Source: Streptomyces sp. A3M-1-3 | GTDB lineage: Bacteria; Actinomycetota; Actinomycetes; Streptomycetales; Streptomycetaceae | NCBI RefSeq assembly: GCF_024213665.1 | Contig: NZ_JANAVP010000002.1 | Location: forward strand, 249,225 to 313,224 | Direction: 5' to 3' | Length of the DNA stretch: 64,000 nucleotides | In this document: positions 19,860 through 26,992 of the stretch, piece by piece | Numbering within the stretch: position 1 is the stretch's first letter | Layout: the number at the start of each line of letters is the position of its first letter | The notes under the pieces: model-generated | What the model was told of the DNA's origin: nothing | Seen by the model: only the letters and a program-made list of their open reading frames with translations | Databases searched by the model: none | Position numbers and translations under genes: made by a program

Positions 19860-21018
19860 CGGCGGTCACCTCCTTCCGGGTCTGGGCCGGGACGGGCGTC
19901 GCACCGGGCTCCGGGGGCGCGTCGGCCTCAGGGGTCGCGTCGGCCCCCGGGGTCATCGGCTCGCCCAGCACGGCGAGCAGGCGGGCGCGCGGCACGACGC
20001 CGATGAGGTCGCCCTCGGCGTCGGTCACCGCGACGCCCACACCGCTGGTGGAGCACGGCGTGAAGAGCTCGATGATCGGGGTGTCCGCGGACACGGTGGC
20101 GGGCGCCGCGTCGAGGACGTCCTGTGCGGTACGGATGACCTTGCCGTCGTCCGCCTCGGTACCCAGGGCCGAGTCGGGGTCGGCCATGACGGCGCCGGCG
20201 GTGAGCACGCGGGAGCGGTCGACGTCCTGGGTGAAGGAGGCCACGTAGTCGTTGGCCGGGGTGACGAGGATGTCCTCGGCGCTGCCGGTCTGGACGATCT
20301 TTCCGTCGCGCATCACGGCGATCTTGTCGCCGAGGCGCATGGCCTCGTTGAGGTCGTGGGTGATGAAGACGATCGTCTTCTTGAGCCGGCTCTGCAGCTC
20401 CAGCAGCTGGTCCTGCATGTCGCGGCGGATCAGCGGATCGAGCGCGCTGAACGACTCGTCCATGAGGAGCAGGTCGGCGTCGGTGGCCAGCGCGCGGGCC
20501 AGGCCCACGCGCTGCTGCATGCCGCCGGACAGCTCGTCCGGCCAGGAGTTCTCCCAGCCGGTCAGCCCGGCGAGTTCGAGCGCCTCGGTGGCCCGCTTCT
20601 CCCGCTCGGCGCGGGCGACGCCCTGCACCTCCAGTCCGTACGCGGCGTTCTCCAGGACGCTGCGGTGCGGGAAGAGCGCGAAGTGCTGGAAGACCATGCT
20701 GATCTTGTTGGAGCGGATCTCGCGCAGCGCGCGGGGGCTCAGGGCCGTCAGGTCCTGGCCGTCGAAGAGGACGTGTCCCGAGGTGGGCTCCAGCAGTCCG
20801 TTGAGCATGCGCAGCAAAGTGGACTTACCGGATCCGGAGAGACCCATGACGACGAAGATCTGGCCCGGTTCGACGCTGAAGGATGCGTCGATCACCGCGG
20901 CGGTCGTTCCTTCGCCGCGCAGCTCGTCGCGGCCTGCGCCGGCTTCGAGCCTGCGCACCGCGTCGTCGGGTCGTCTGCCGAACACCTTGTACAGGTGGTC
21001 GGCCTGCAGCCTGGACAC
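19852..21018 (-). CDS. Glycine betaine/proline-type ABC transporter ATPase with CBS domains (OpuAA/ProV type)
   Basis: About 388 residues. The Walker A is GLSGSGKSTLLRML, the signature LSGGMQQRVGLARAL, the Walker B DLLLMDESFSALDPL and the switch His lies in FITHD. A C-terminal CBS pair (about residues 245-360: VMADPDSALGTEADDGKVIRTAQDVLDAAP and then IGVVPRARLLAVLGEP) is the part that senses ionic strength or cyclic dinucleotide in OpuA transporters. A Pro/Ala-rich tail follows. I chose GTG 21018, which has GAGG 5 bp upstream; GTG 21024 is close by. It is the first gene of the transporter operon, preceded by a leader hairpin at 21044-21072. Confidence 0.92.
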   Translation of the reverse strand: MSRLQADHLYKVFGRRPDDAVRRLEAGAGRDELRGEGTTAAVIDASFSVEPGQIFVVMGLSGSGKSTLLRMLNGLLEPTSGHVLFDGQDLTALSPRALREIRSNKISMVFQHFALFPHRSVLENAAYGLEVQGVARAEREKRATEALELAGLTGWENSWPDELSGGMQQRVGLARALATDADLLLMDESFSALDPLIRRDMQDQLLELQSRLKKTIVFITHDLNEAMRLGDKIAVMRDGKIVQTGSAEDILVTPANDYVASFTQDVDRSRVLTAGAVMADPDSALGTEADDGKVIRTAQDVLDAAPATVSADTPIIELFTPCSTSGVGVAVTDAEGDLIGVVPRARLLAVLGEPMTPGADATPEADAPPEPGATPVPAQTRKEVTAGA

Positions 21019-21043
21019 ATACACCTCACGCGTTGAACGGAAA

Positions 21044-21072
21044 ACGACCTGCCACCCCCGTCGGCAGGTCGT
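21044..21072 (-). terminator. Leader hairpin followed by a T-run in front of opuA
   Basis: On the minus strand, a perfect 10-bp stem (ACGACCTGCC and GGCAGGTCGT) with a 9-nt loop is followed directly by TTTTCC, 26 bp before the ATPase start. It has the form of an intrinsic terminator but lies in a 5' leader between divergent genes, so attenuation is possible. I did not recognise a known riboswitch aptamer upstream. Confidence 0.5.
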
Positions 21073-21219
21073 GGAGCGGTGGCGGATTCGGCCCGCATGC
21101 CGGACAACTGGTTGAAACTGTTCCGGTTTCGCTCCGGGACCGCGCCTGCCCATGCTTCGCCGGTGCAAACGCGGGAGTGAGCCACCTCACGCGCGGTGGC
21201 TGCCTGCGTGGCTCTCAGA

Positions 21220-21256
21220 GGGGTGCCTGTCAGTGGGGTGCCTGTCAGTGGGGTGC
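21220..21256 (+). repeat. Short tandem repeat upstream of the exonuclease gene
   Basis: GGGGTGCCTGTCAGT occurs twice in tandem (21220-21234, 21235-21249), followed by a partial third copy (GGGGTGC, 21250-21256), just before the exonuclease start. Function unknown. Confidence 0.8.
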
Positions 21257-21271
21257 GGCATCATCGGGGAT

Positions 21272-22192
21272 GTGACGCGACGCCTGATGCTCCTCGACAC
21301 CGCCTCCCTCTACTTCCGGGCCTATTTCGGTGTCCCGGACTCCGTCCGGGCCCCGGACGGCACGCCGGTCAACGCCGTACGCGGCCTGCTCGACTTCATC
21401 GGCCGACTGGTCCAGGACCACCGCCCGGACGAGCTGGTGGCCTGCATGGACGCCGACTGGCGGCCGCACTGGCGGGTGGAGCTGATCCCGTCGTACAAGG
21501 CGCACCGCGTCGCCGTCGAGGCGGAGGTCGGCCCGGACGAGGAGGAGGTCCCGGACACCCTCGCCCCGCAGGTCCCGATCATCGAGGCGGTCCTGGACGC
21601 GGTCGGCATCGCGCGGGTCGGGGTCGCGGGGTATGAGGCGGACGACGTGATCGGCACACTCGCGACCCATGCGAAGGGGCCGGTGGACATCGTCACCGGC
21701 GACCGGGACCTCTATCAGCTGGTGAGTGACGCCCGGCAGGCGCGCGTGCTCTATCCGCTCAAGGGCGTCGGCACCCTGGCGATCACCGACGAGGCGGTGC
21801 TGCGCGAGAAGTACGGCGTGGACGGGCCGGGGTATGTCGATCTGGCACTGCTGCGCGGCGACCCGAGCGACGGGCTGCCGGGCGTGCCCGGTATCGGCGA
21901 GAAGACCGCCGCGAAGCTGCTCGACGCGTACGGCGACCTGGCCGGGATCATGGCGGCCGTCGACGACCCCCGGTCGAAGCTGACCCCCTCACAGCGCAAG
22001 CGGCTGGACGAGTCCCGGGCGTATGTCGCTGTCGCGCCGACGGTCGTCCGGGTCGCGACGGACGTACCGCTGCCGGACTTCGACCCGGCGCTGCCCATCG
22101 AGCCGCGCGATCCGGCGACTCTCGACGAGCTCGCGGCACAGTGGGGGCTGGGTGGAGCGCTTCAGCGGCTGCTCTCCACTCTGCACGCGTGA
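21272..22192 (+). CDS. 5'-3' exonuclease (FEN-like, Pol I N-terminal domain homologue)
   Basis: A 306-residue stand-alone homologue of the DNA polymerase I 5' nuclease domain. It has the metal-site Asp in LMLLDTASLYFRAYFG, CMDADWRPHWRVELIPSYKAHR (helical arch), GYEADDVIGTLA with the acidic cluster, DIVTGDRDLYQLV, and the helix-3-turn-helix LPGVPGIGEKTAAKLL. It removes flaps or RNA primers during repair and replication. The frame is open further upstream, but family homology starts at GTG 21272 (VTRRLMLLD), so I chose that. It is divergent from opuA. Confidence 0.9.
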   Translation: MTRRLMLLDTASLYFRAYFGVPDSVRAPDGTPVNAVRGLLDFIGRLVQDHRPDELVACMDADWRPHWRVELIPSYKAHRVAVEAEVGPDEEEVPDTLAPQVPIIEAVLDAVGIARVGVAGYEADDVIGTLATHAKGPVDIVTGDRDLYQLVSDARQARVLYPLKGVGTLAITDEAVLREKYGVDGPGYVDLALLRGDPSDGLPGVPGIGEKTAAKLLDAYGDLAGIMAAVDDPRSKLTPSQRKRLDESRAYVAVAPTVVRVATDVPLPDFDPALPIEPRDPATLDELAAQWGLGGALQRLLSTLHA

Positions 22193-22196
22193 GGTG

Positions 22197-22215
22197 TTAA
22201 CTTAGGCAAGCCTAA
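22197..22215 (+). promoter_or_regulatory. Second iron box, upstream of SIP gene 2
   Basis: TTAACTTAGGCAAGCCTAA matches the 19-bp iron box at about 14 of 19 positions and contains the perfect palindrome CTTAGGCAAGCCTAAG apart from its centre. It lies 27 bp before the SIP gene and 5 bp past the exonuclease stop, so a DmdR-controlled promoter probably overlaps the exonuclease end. Confidence 0.82.
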
Positions 22216-22241
22216 GCAGCTCATGATCAGGGAGACTCACC

Positions 22242-23087
22242 GTGGCAGAAGGACCCGCCCGCAAGCAGCCGAAGGTGACCGAGGCGCAGGTGGTGCGCAC
22301 CGAGCGGCTGACGCCGCACATGGTGCGAGTGGTCCTGGGCGGTGAGCGGCTGGCCGGCCTCGGCGCGGAGGAGTTCACCGACCAATACGTGAAGCTGCTG
22401 TTCCCGGCCGAGGGCGTCACCTACCCGGAGCCGTTCGACCTGGACCGCATCCGTGCGGAGTTCCCACGCGAGCAGTGGCCCCGTACCCGCGCGTACACCG
22501 TGCGCGGGTGGGACCCGGCCCACCTGGAGCTGACCGTCGACTTCGTGGTCCATGGCGACGAGGGCGTGGCCGGCCCCTGGGCGGCCCGCGTCCAGCCGGG
22601 CGAGACGGCGCGCTTCCTGGGGCCGGGCGGCGGTTACGCGCCTGACCCGGCCGCCGGCTGGCACCTGCTCGTCGGCGACGAGAGCGCGCTGCCCGCGATT
22701 GCCGCGTCCCTGGAACAGATGCCCTCGGGCGCCGTGGTGCACGCGTTCGTGGAAGTCGCCGACGCGCAGGACGAGCAGAAGATCGCTTCGCCGGACGGCA
22801 CCGAGATCACCTGGCTGCATCGGGGCGAGCGGCCGGTGGGCGAAGCCCTGGTGGCGGCCGTGCGCGAGCTCGCCTTCCCGGCGGGCGACGTGCACGCCTT
22901 TGTCCACGGCGAGGCCGGCTTCGTGAAGCAGCTCCGCCGCCATCTGCGCCTGGACCGGGCGATCCCGCGCGAGCGCCTGTCGATCTCGGGCTACTGGCGC
23001 CTGGGCCAGACCGACGAGGCATGGCGAGCCGTGAAGCGCGAGTGGAACGAGCAGGTCGAAGCAGAACAGGAACCCCCGGCCGCGTAA
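22242..23087 (+). CDS. Siderophore-interacting protein 2 (SIP, FAD/NAD(P)H ferric reductase type)
   Basis: A 281-residue SIP. Motifs are VRTERLTPHMVRVVLGG, the FAD motif RTRAYTVRGWD (RxYT), VDFVVHGDEGVAGPWAARVQPGE, LLVGDESALPAIAASLEQM in the NAD(P)H lobe, AFVHGEAGFVKQLRRHL and the terminal SISGYWRLGQTDEAW. It reduces ferri-siderophores in the cytoplasm. GTG 22242 follows GGGAGA. It is a different SIP subgroup from the one at 17264, with a longer C-terminus. An iron box precedes it. Its 3' end overlaps the open frame of an ABA4-like remnant. Confidence 0.92.
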   Translation: MAEGPARKQPKVTEAQVVRTERLTPHMVRVVLGGERLAGLGAEEFTDQYVKLLFPAEGVTYPEPFDLDRIRAEFPREQWPRTRAYTVRGWDPAHLELTVDFVVHGDEGVAGPWAARVQPGETARFLGPGGGYAPDPAAGWHLLVGDESALPAIAASLEQMPSGAVVHAFVEVADAQDEQKIASPDGTEITWLHRGERPVGEALVAAVRELAFPAGDVHAFVHGEAGFVKQLRRHLRLDRAIPRERLSISGYWRLGQTDEAWRAVKREWNEQVEAEQEPPAA

Positions 23088-23089
23088 CC

Positions 23090-23422
23090 GCGGGCGCGTC
23101 CGTACGGATCGCCGCCTCGCCGCTGACCGTCGCCCCGGTCCTCGCGGTCTGCCTCACCCTGGCCGTACCGGTCTTCCCGGAGCTGTGGGCGGCGGTGCGC
23201 AGTCCGCACCTCGACGGATTCCGGGAGCTGACCGCACTGGCCAACGGGGCGGGGGCGATCTGGGCCCAGGTCATAGCCTGGGATCTGCTGCTGGTGATGG
23301 GCCCGTTGCTGGTGCTGACGATTCTGCTCTCGCCGTTCGGCCTGCTGGTCTTAAGGCCCCGCTCCGGAACCGGGGACGCGGCGCACCAATCCGCCGGGGC
23401 GCCTGCTACGAATGTCGGATGA
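23090..23422 (+). pseudogene. Degenerate ABA4-like (DUF4281) membrane protein remnant
   Basis: The frame reads IAASPLTVAPVLAVCLTLAV, then a segment with FRELTALANGAGAIWAQVIAWDLLL, then VMGPLLVLTILLSPFGLLVL. These match the middle and C-terminal parts of ABA4-like proteins. The N-terminal helix is missing, and AWDLLL joins VMGPLL directly, whereas family members have about 20 residues there (the GRW-x-D/E segment). No start codon lies in frame after the SIP stop. I interpret it as a truncated gene with an internal in-frame deletion. A translated small membrane protein starting at ATG 23021 inside the SIP gene is possible but less likely. Confidence 0.55.
23386..23413 (+). promoter_or_regulatory. 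SigK-type ECF promoter of the sigma-factor gene
   Basis: CCAATC (-35, 23386-23391), 16 bp, ACGAAT (-10, 23408-23413), about 50 bp before the sigma factor start. It is nearly identical in sequence and identical in spacing to the element in front of the lipid operon at 30367-30394, and close to the mycobacterial SigK consensus as I recall it (CCATCC, CCGAAT). It predicts autoregulation. Confidence 0.72.
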
Positions 23423-23464
23423 AGCCTGTTCCTCGGGCCTGTCCGCATCGTGGAGGAAAGCCGC

Positions 23465-24049
23465 GTGAAAGAACCCGCGCACCTCGGGAGAACCGCCTCG
23501 GCGGGTCCCGATCTGCAGGAACTGCTCGGCCTGGTCGCCCGTGGCGACCAGGACGCCTTTGCCCGGGTCTACGACGCGGTCTGCGGGCCCGTACTGGGTC
23601 TGGTCCGCGCCGTACTGCGTGACCCGGCCCAGTCCGAGGAGGTCACCCAGGAGGTCCTGATCGAGGTCTGGCGCAGCGCTGCCCGCTTCCAGCCGGCCCG
23701 CGGCAGCGCCATGACCTGGGTGCTCACGCTCGCCCACCGGCGAGCCGTGGACCGGGTGCGTTCCGCGCAGGCGTCGACCGACCGCGAGCACCGGGCCGCG
23801 CTGCTGGCCCAGACACCCGCCTTCGACCAGGTCACCGAACAGGTGGAGGCCCGCCTCGAACGGGAGCAGGTGCGCCGCTGTCTGCGCACCCTCACCGAAC
23901 TGCAGCGGCAGTCGGTGACGCTCGCGTACTACCGCGGGCTCGCCTACCGGGAAGTGGCGGAGCTGCTGTCCGTGCCCCTGGGCACCGTCAAGACTCGACT
24001 GCGCGACGGGTTGATCCGGCTGCGCGACTGCCTGGGGGTCAGCGTATGA
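23465..24049 (+). CDS. sigK: ECF RNA polymerase sigma factor, SigK-like
   Basis: About 194 residues. Region 2 is LLGLVARGDQDAFARVYDAVCGPVLGLVRAVLRDPAQSEEVTQEVLIEVWRSA (promoter -10 recognition), with WVLTLAHRRAVDRVRSAQ at the end of region 2. Region 4 is LTELQRQSVTLAYYRGLAYREVAELLSVPLGTVKTRLRDGL (helix-turn-helix for -35 recognition). GTG 23465 has GGAGGAAAG immediately upstream. It overlaps the anti-sigma gene by ATGA. The neighbouring convergent operon carries the gene set of the Mycobacterium tuberculosis sigK locus (Rv0444c-Rv0449c), which supports SigK identity. Confidence 0.88.
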   Translation: MKEPAHLGRTASAGPDLQELLGLVARGDQDAFARVYDAVCGPVLGLVRAVLRDPAQSEEVTQEVLIEVWRSAARFQPARGSAMTWVLTLAHRRAVDRVRSAQASTDREHRAALLAQTPAFDQVTEQVEARLEREQVRRCLRTLTELQRQSVTLAYYRGLAYREVAELLSVPLGTVKTRLRDGLIRLRDCLGVSV

Positions 24050-24801
24050 ACACCGCCGATCTGCACACCCTGACCGGTGCGTACGCGCTGCACGCGCTCG
24101 CTCCCGACGAGCGCGCGGAGTTCGAACGCCACCTGCAGGACTGCCCGTCGTGCGCCCAGGAGGTACGGGAGCTGACCGCCACCGCGAGCCGGCTCGGGAT
24201 GGCCATGACCGTAACCCCGCCGCCCGCGCTCAAGGACCAGGTGATGCGGCGGATCTCGGCCGAGCGCCAGGATCCGCCCTGGGTCGCGCAGCATGCCCGC
24301 AGGCACGGCGGCGCCCATCGGGGACGTACGCTCTCCCGCTTCGCTCTCGCGGCCTGTGTGGCGGCGGCCGCCGCCTTCGGCGGGATCGCGATATGGCAGC
24401 ACCAGGCAGCGGAGGACGCCCGGGACCAGGCGCGTCAGTCGCGGCAGCAGGCCTCGGCGCTGGCGGCGGTGCTCGCCGCGCCGGACGCCCGTACGTCCAC
24501 GGGGAAGCTCGCGGACGGGGCCACCGGCACGGTGGTCGTCTCACGCAGCCAGAACAAGGCCGCCTTCCTGGCGTCCGGGTTGCCGAAGCCGCCGAGCGGC
24601 AAGGTGTACCAGCTGTGGTTCGACGACGGCGGCACGATGCGGCCCGCCGGGCTCATGGAACCCTCGGCCGACTCCGGTGCGATGCTCATGGACGGCCCGG
24701 TGGGCTCCGCCGCGGGCATGGGCATCACGGTCGAACCGGCCGGCGGCTCCCCGCAGCCGACGTCCGACCCGCTCGGCCTGCTGAGCTTCGCGAGTGTCTG
24801 A
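24046..24801 (+). CDS. rskA: Membrane anti-sigma factor, RskA-like
   Basis: A 251-residue protein. The N-terminal cytoplasmic anti-sigma domain has LHTLTGAYALHALAPDERAEFERHLQDCPSCAQEV, with the zinc-binding H-x3-C-x2-C of the ZAS type. One transmembrane helix follows (FALAACVAAAAAFGGIAIW, about residues 103-122). The extracytoplasmic part is an RskA C-terminal domain (VVVSRSQNKAAFLASGLPKPPSGKVYQLWF and GSAAGMGITVEPAGGSPQPTS). In mycobacteria RskA is released by regulated proteolysis. The ATGA overlap with sigK keeps the two in fixed ratio. A hairpin at 24815-24843 ends the operon. Confidence 0.9.
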   Translation: MNTADLHTLTGAYALHALAPDERAEFERHLQDCPSCAQEVRELTATASRLGMAMTVTPPPALKDQVMRRISAERQDPPWVAQHARRHGGAHRGRTLSRFALAACVAAAAAFGGIAIWQHQAAEDARDQARQSRQQASALAAVLAAPDARTSTGKLADGATGTVVVSRSQNKAAFLASGLPKPPSGKVYQLWFDDGGTMRPAGLMEPSADSGAMLMDGPVGSAAGMGITVEPAGGSPQPTSDPLGLLSFASV

Positions 24802-24814
24802 CGGGCCCGCGCCC

Positions 24815-24843
24815 GTACGCACCTGACCGGGTCAGGTGCGTAC
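24815..24843. terminator. Bidirectional terminator between rskA and the lipid operon
   Basis: A 14-bp inverted repeat (GTACGCACCTGACC and GGTCAGGTGCGTAC, one base between) lies in the 53-bp gap between two convergent operons. Confidence 0.82.
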
Positions 24844-24854
24844 AGGACCTCACG

Positions 24855-25670
24855 TCAGCTCTTCTTCGGCGGCCGCGGGAAGAAGCCGCTGGTGCGGGCC
24901 GCGTACTCGTCGTAGCCGGGGCGCGCGGCCATGTGCCGCTCCAGCAGGGCCTTTCCGCTGCCGCGGGTCAGCAGCGCCGTCATCACCAGCGGGCCGACAA
25001 CGGTCGCGGCGGCCACCGCCCAGTCGTCACAGGCGAAAAGGAACAGCCCCCACCAGACACAGCAGTCCCCGAAGTAGTTGGGGTGCCGGGTCCAGCTCCA
25101 CAGCCCGCGGTCCATGATCCGGCCGCGGTTGGCCGGGTCCGACTTGAAGCGGTGCAGCTGCCGATCGCCCACGGCCTCGAAGAACATGCCGACGGCCCAC
25201 ACCGCAGCCCCCGCCCAGCCGATCGCGGTGACGGGCCCGGGGATGAACTGAGCGGCCTGGACGGGCAGCGACACCAGCCAGACCAGCGCACCCTGCAACA
25301 GATACACCCTGCGCAGGGCGTACAGTTCGCGGTTTCCGCGGGCTTTGGCGAGCAGCTTCTCGTACCGCGGGTCCTCGCCGTGGCCACGACCGCGCGCGGC
25401 GATGTGCGCGGCCAGCCGCAGCCCCCATGCAGCGGTGAGCAGCGTGACCAGGAGCCGCCGGCCGTCGTCCCCCTCCCCCGCCGACATGGCGTACGAGACG
25501 AGGGCGACGGCGGTGAAGGCGATTCCCCACGCCACGTCGACGATCCGGTGCAGCCGCTCAGGTCCTGTCCGGGCCACCACGAGCGCGAAGGTGACGAGCA
25601 GGACGGCGAACGCGGTGGCGGCGGTGGCACCGAGGCTCTGGACGAACTCGCCCCAGGGGTAACCGCTCAA
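24855..25670 (-). CDS. DUF1295 membrane protein (steroid 5-alpha-reductase-like)
   Basis: About 271 residues with 6-7 hydrophobic helices. The C-terminal motifs GLWSWTRHPNYFGDCCVWWGLF and RPGYDEYAARTSGFFPRPPK are diagnostic for DUF1295, a relative of the ICMT/5-alpha-reductase membrane enzymes that use NADPH or SAM. I place the start at TTG 25670, which overlaps the stop of the preceding gene as TTGA. It corresponds to Rv0446c of the mycobacterial sigK locus. A reductase or lipid-modifying role at the membrane is inferred. Confidence 0.88.
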   Translation of the reverse strand: MSGYPWGEFVQSLGATAATAFAVLLVTFALVVARTGPERLHRIVDVAWGIAFTAVALVSYAMSAGEGDDGRRLLVTLLTAAWGLRLAAHIAARGRGHGEDPRYEKLLAKARGNRELYALRRVYLLQGALVWLVSLPVQAAQFIPGPVTAIGWAGAAVWAVGMFFEAVGDRQLHRFKSDPANRGRIMDRGLWSWTRHPNYFGDCCVWWGLFLFACDDWAVAAATVVGPLVMTALLTRGSGKALLERHMAARPGYDEYAARTSGFFPRPPKKS

Positions 25671-26992
25671 CGGCGGCCGCCTCCCTCGTACCAGGCCCGC
25701 GGGGTGGCGGGCATCCCGCTGTGCCCGTCCACCGTGGGGCGCACGGCGAGGATCTGGTCGACGCCCATACGCCGCTCCTCGAAGGCCAGCCGGCCGCCCA
25801 CCAGATAGAGCCGCCACACCCGCGCGGTCTCCTCACCGACGAGTGCGGTGAACTCGTCCCAGCGGTCTTCCAGCGTGGTGTGCCATGCGCCGACGGTACG
25901 GGCGTAGTGCTCGCGCAGCGACTCGACGGCGCGTACCTCAAGACCCGCGTCCTCCAGCAGGGAGACGGTCGCGCCGACCGGGCGCATGTGCATGTCGGGG
26001 GCGATGTACGACTCGATGAACGCGCCGCCGCCGGGCGCGACGGACCCGCGGGACATCTGCTGGACCAGCAGCCGCCCCTGGGGCCTGAGCATCCGGTGCA
26101 GCGTGGCGGCGAACGCCGGGTACTCGGCGTCCCCCACGTGTTCGCCCATCTCGACGGTGGACACGGCCTCGTACCAGCCGCCTTCGATGTCGCGGTAGTC
26201 GCAGTGCTGCACGTCCACCAGGCCCTCCAGCTCGCGCTCGCGCACCTGCGCCCGTACGTACTCGGCCTGTTCGCGGGCCGGCGTCACCGCGGTGACCTGC
26301 GCCTTGTACTCCTGCGCCGCGTACAGCGTCAGCGAGCCCCAGCCGCAGCCGATGTCCAGCAGGCGCATGCCCGGCTGGAGGCGCAGCTTGCGGCAGATCA
26401 GTTCCAGCTTGTCGCGCTGGGCGTCGGCTGGACCGTAACCGGGGTCCTCGCTGGTCCAGTAGCCGCAGGAGTACGCCATCGTCTCGTCGAGCAGCAGCGC
26501 GTAGAAGTCGTTGGACAGGTCGTAGTGATGGCTGATCGCGGCGCGGTCGCGGGCCTTGCTGTGCGGCAGCCCGTCCAGCCGGGCCTGGGAGGAGGGCGCC
26601 GGCGGGCGCGGGCCGGCCGCGCCGAGGCGCAGCGCGATGCCCGCCGCCCGGCTGCGGTCGGCGAGGGAGACGCGGGGCGCCTGAAGTCCGCGACCGCGCA
26701 CCGCGCTCCAGATGCTGCGCAGCCCGTCGGCCAGATCGCCCTCGATGTCGATCTCACCGGTGATGTAGGCCTGGGCCAGGCCGAGTTCGTCGGGCTGCCA
26801 GAGCAGTCTGCGCAGCGCCCGGCGCGAGCGCAGCACCACGACCGGGGCACCGGCCTCCGGGGCGGGGCCGGCGGTGCTGCCGTCCCAGGCGCGCAGCCGC
26901 AGAGGCAGCCGGCCGCCGAGCAGCTGCTCGATCAGCGAGGCCAGCTGCTGGGCCACGCCCTGGCGGCCCGGTGCGTCGCGTGCGGCCCTCAT
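25667..26992 (-). CDS. Cyclopropane-fatty-acyl-phospholipid synthase family methyltransferase, paralogue B
   Basis: About 441 residues. An N-terminal lipid-binding region (GGRLPLRLRAWDGS, LRSRRALRRLLWQPDELGLAQAYITGEIDIEGDLADGL) precedes the SAM domain. The latter has ISHHYDLSNDFYALLLDETMAYSCGYW, the SAM loop MRLLDIGCGWGSLTLYAA, and the active-site region YEAVSTVEMGEHVGDAEYPAF. Cys and Glu in these motifs match CFA synthases, which transfer a methylene or methyl from SAM to an acyl double bond. ATG 26992 overlaps the stop of paralogue A. The mycobacterial sigK locus has a single such gene (ufaA1), so this is an extra copy. Confidence 0.9.
   Translation of the reverse strand: MRAARDAPGRQGVAQQLASLIEQLLGGRLPLRLRAWDGSTAGPAPEAGAPVVVLRSRRALRRLLWQPDELGLAQAYITGEIDIEGDLADGLRSIWSAVRGRGLQAPRVSLADRSRAAGIALRLGAAGPRPPAPSSQARLDGLPHSKARDRAAISHHYDLSNDFYALLLDETMAYSCGYWTSEDPGYGPADAQRDKLELICRKLRLQPGMRLLDIGCGWGSLTLYAAQEYKAQVTAVTPAREQAEYVRAQVRERELEGLVDVQHCDYRDIEGGWYEAVSTVEMGEHVGDAEYPAFAATLHRMLRPQGRLLVQQMSRGSVAPGGGAFIESYIAPDMHMRPVGATVSLLEDAGLEVRAVESLREHYARTVGAWHTTLEDRWDEFTALVGEETARVWRLYLVGGRLAFEERRMGVDQILAVRPTVDGHSGMPATPRAWYEGGGRR

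Noticed and set aside
21019..21271. ydaO-type (c-di-AMP) riboswitch before opuA
   Set aside because: I looked for the conserved GGGGAACC-like and GAGTAAGGAAGGA-like segments and did not find them. Only the terminator-like hairpin is retained as a candidate.
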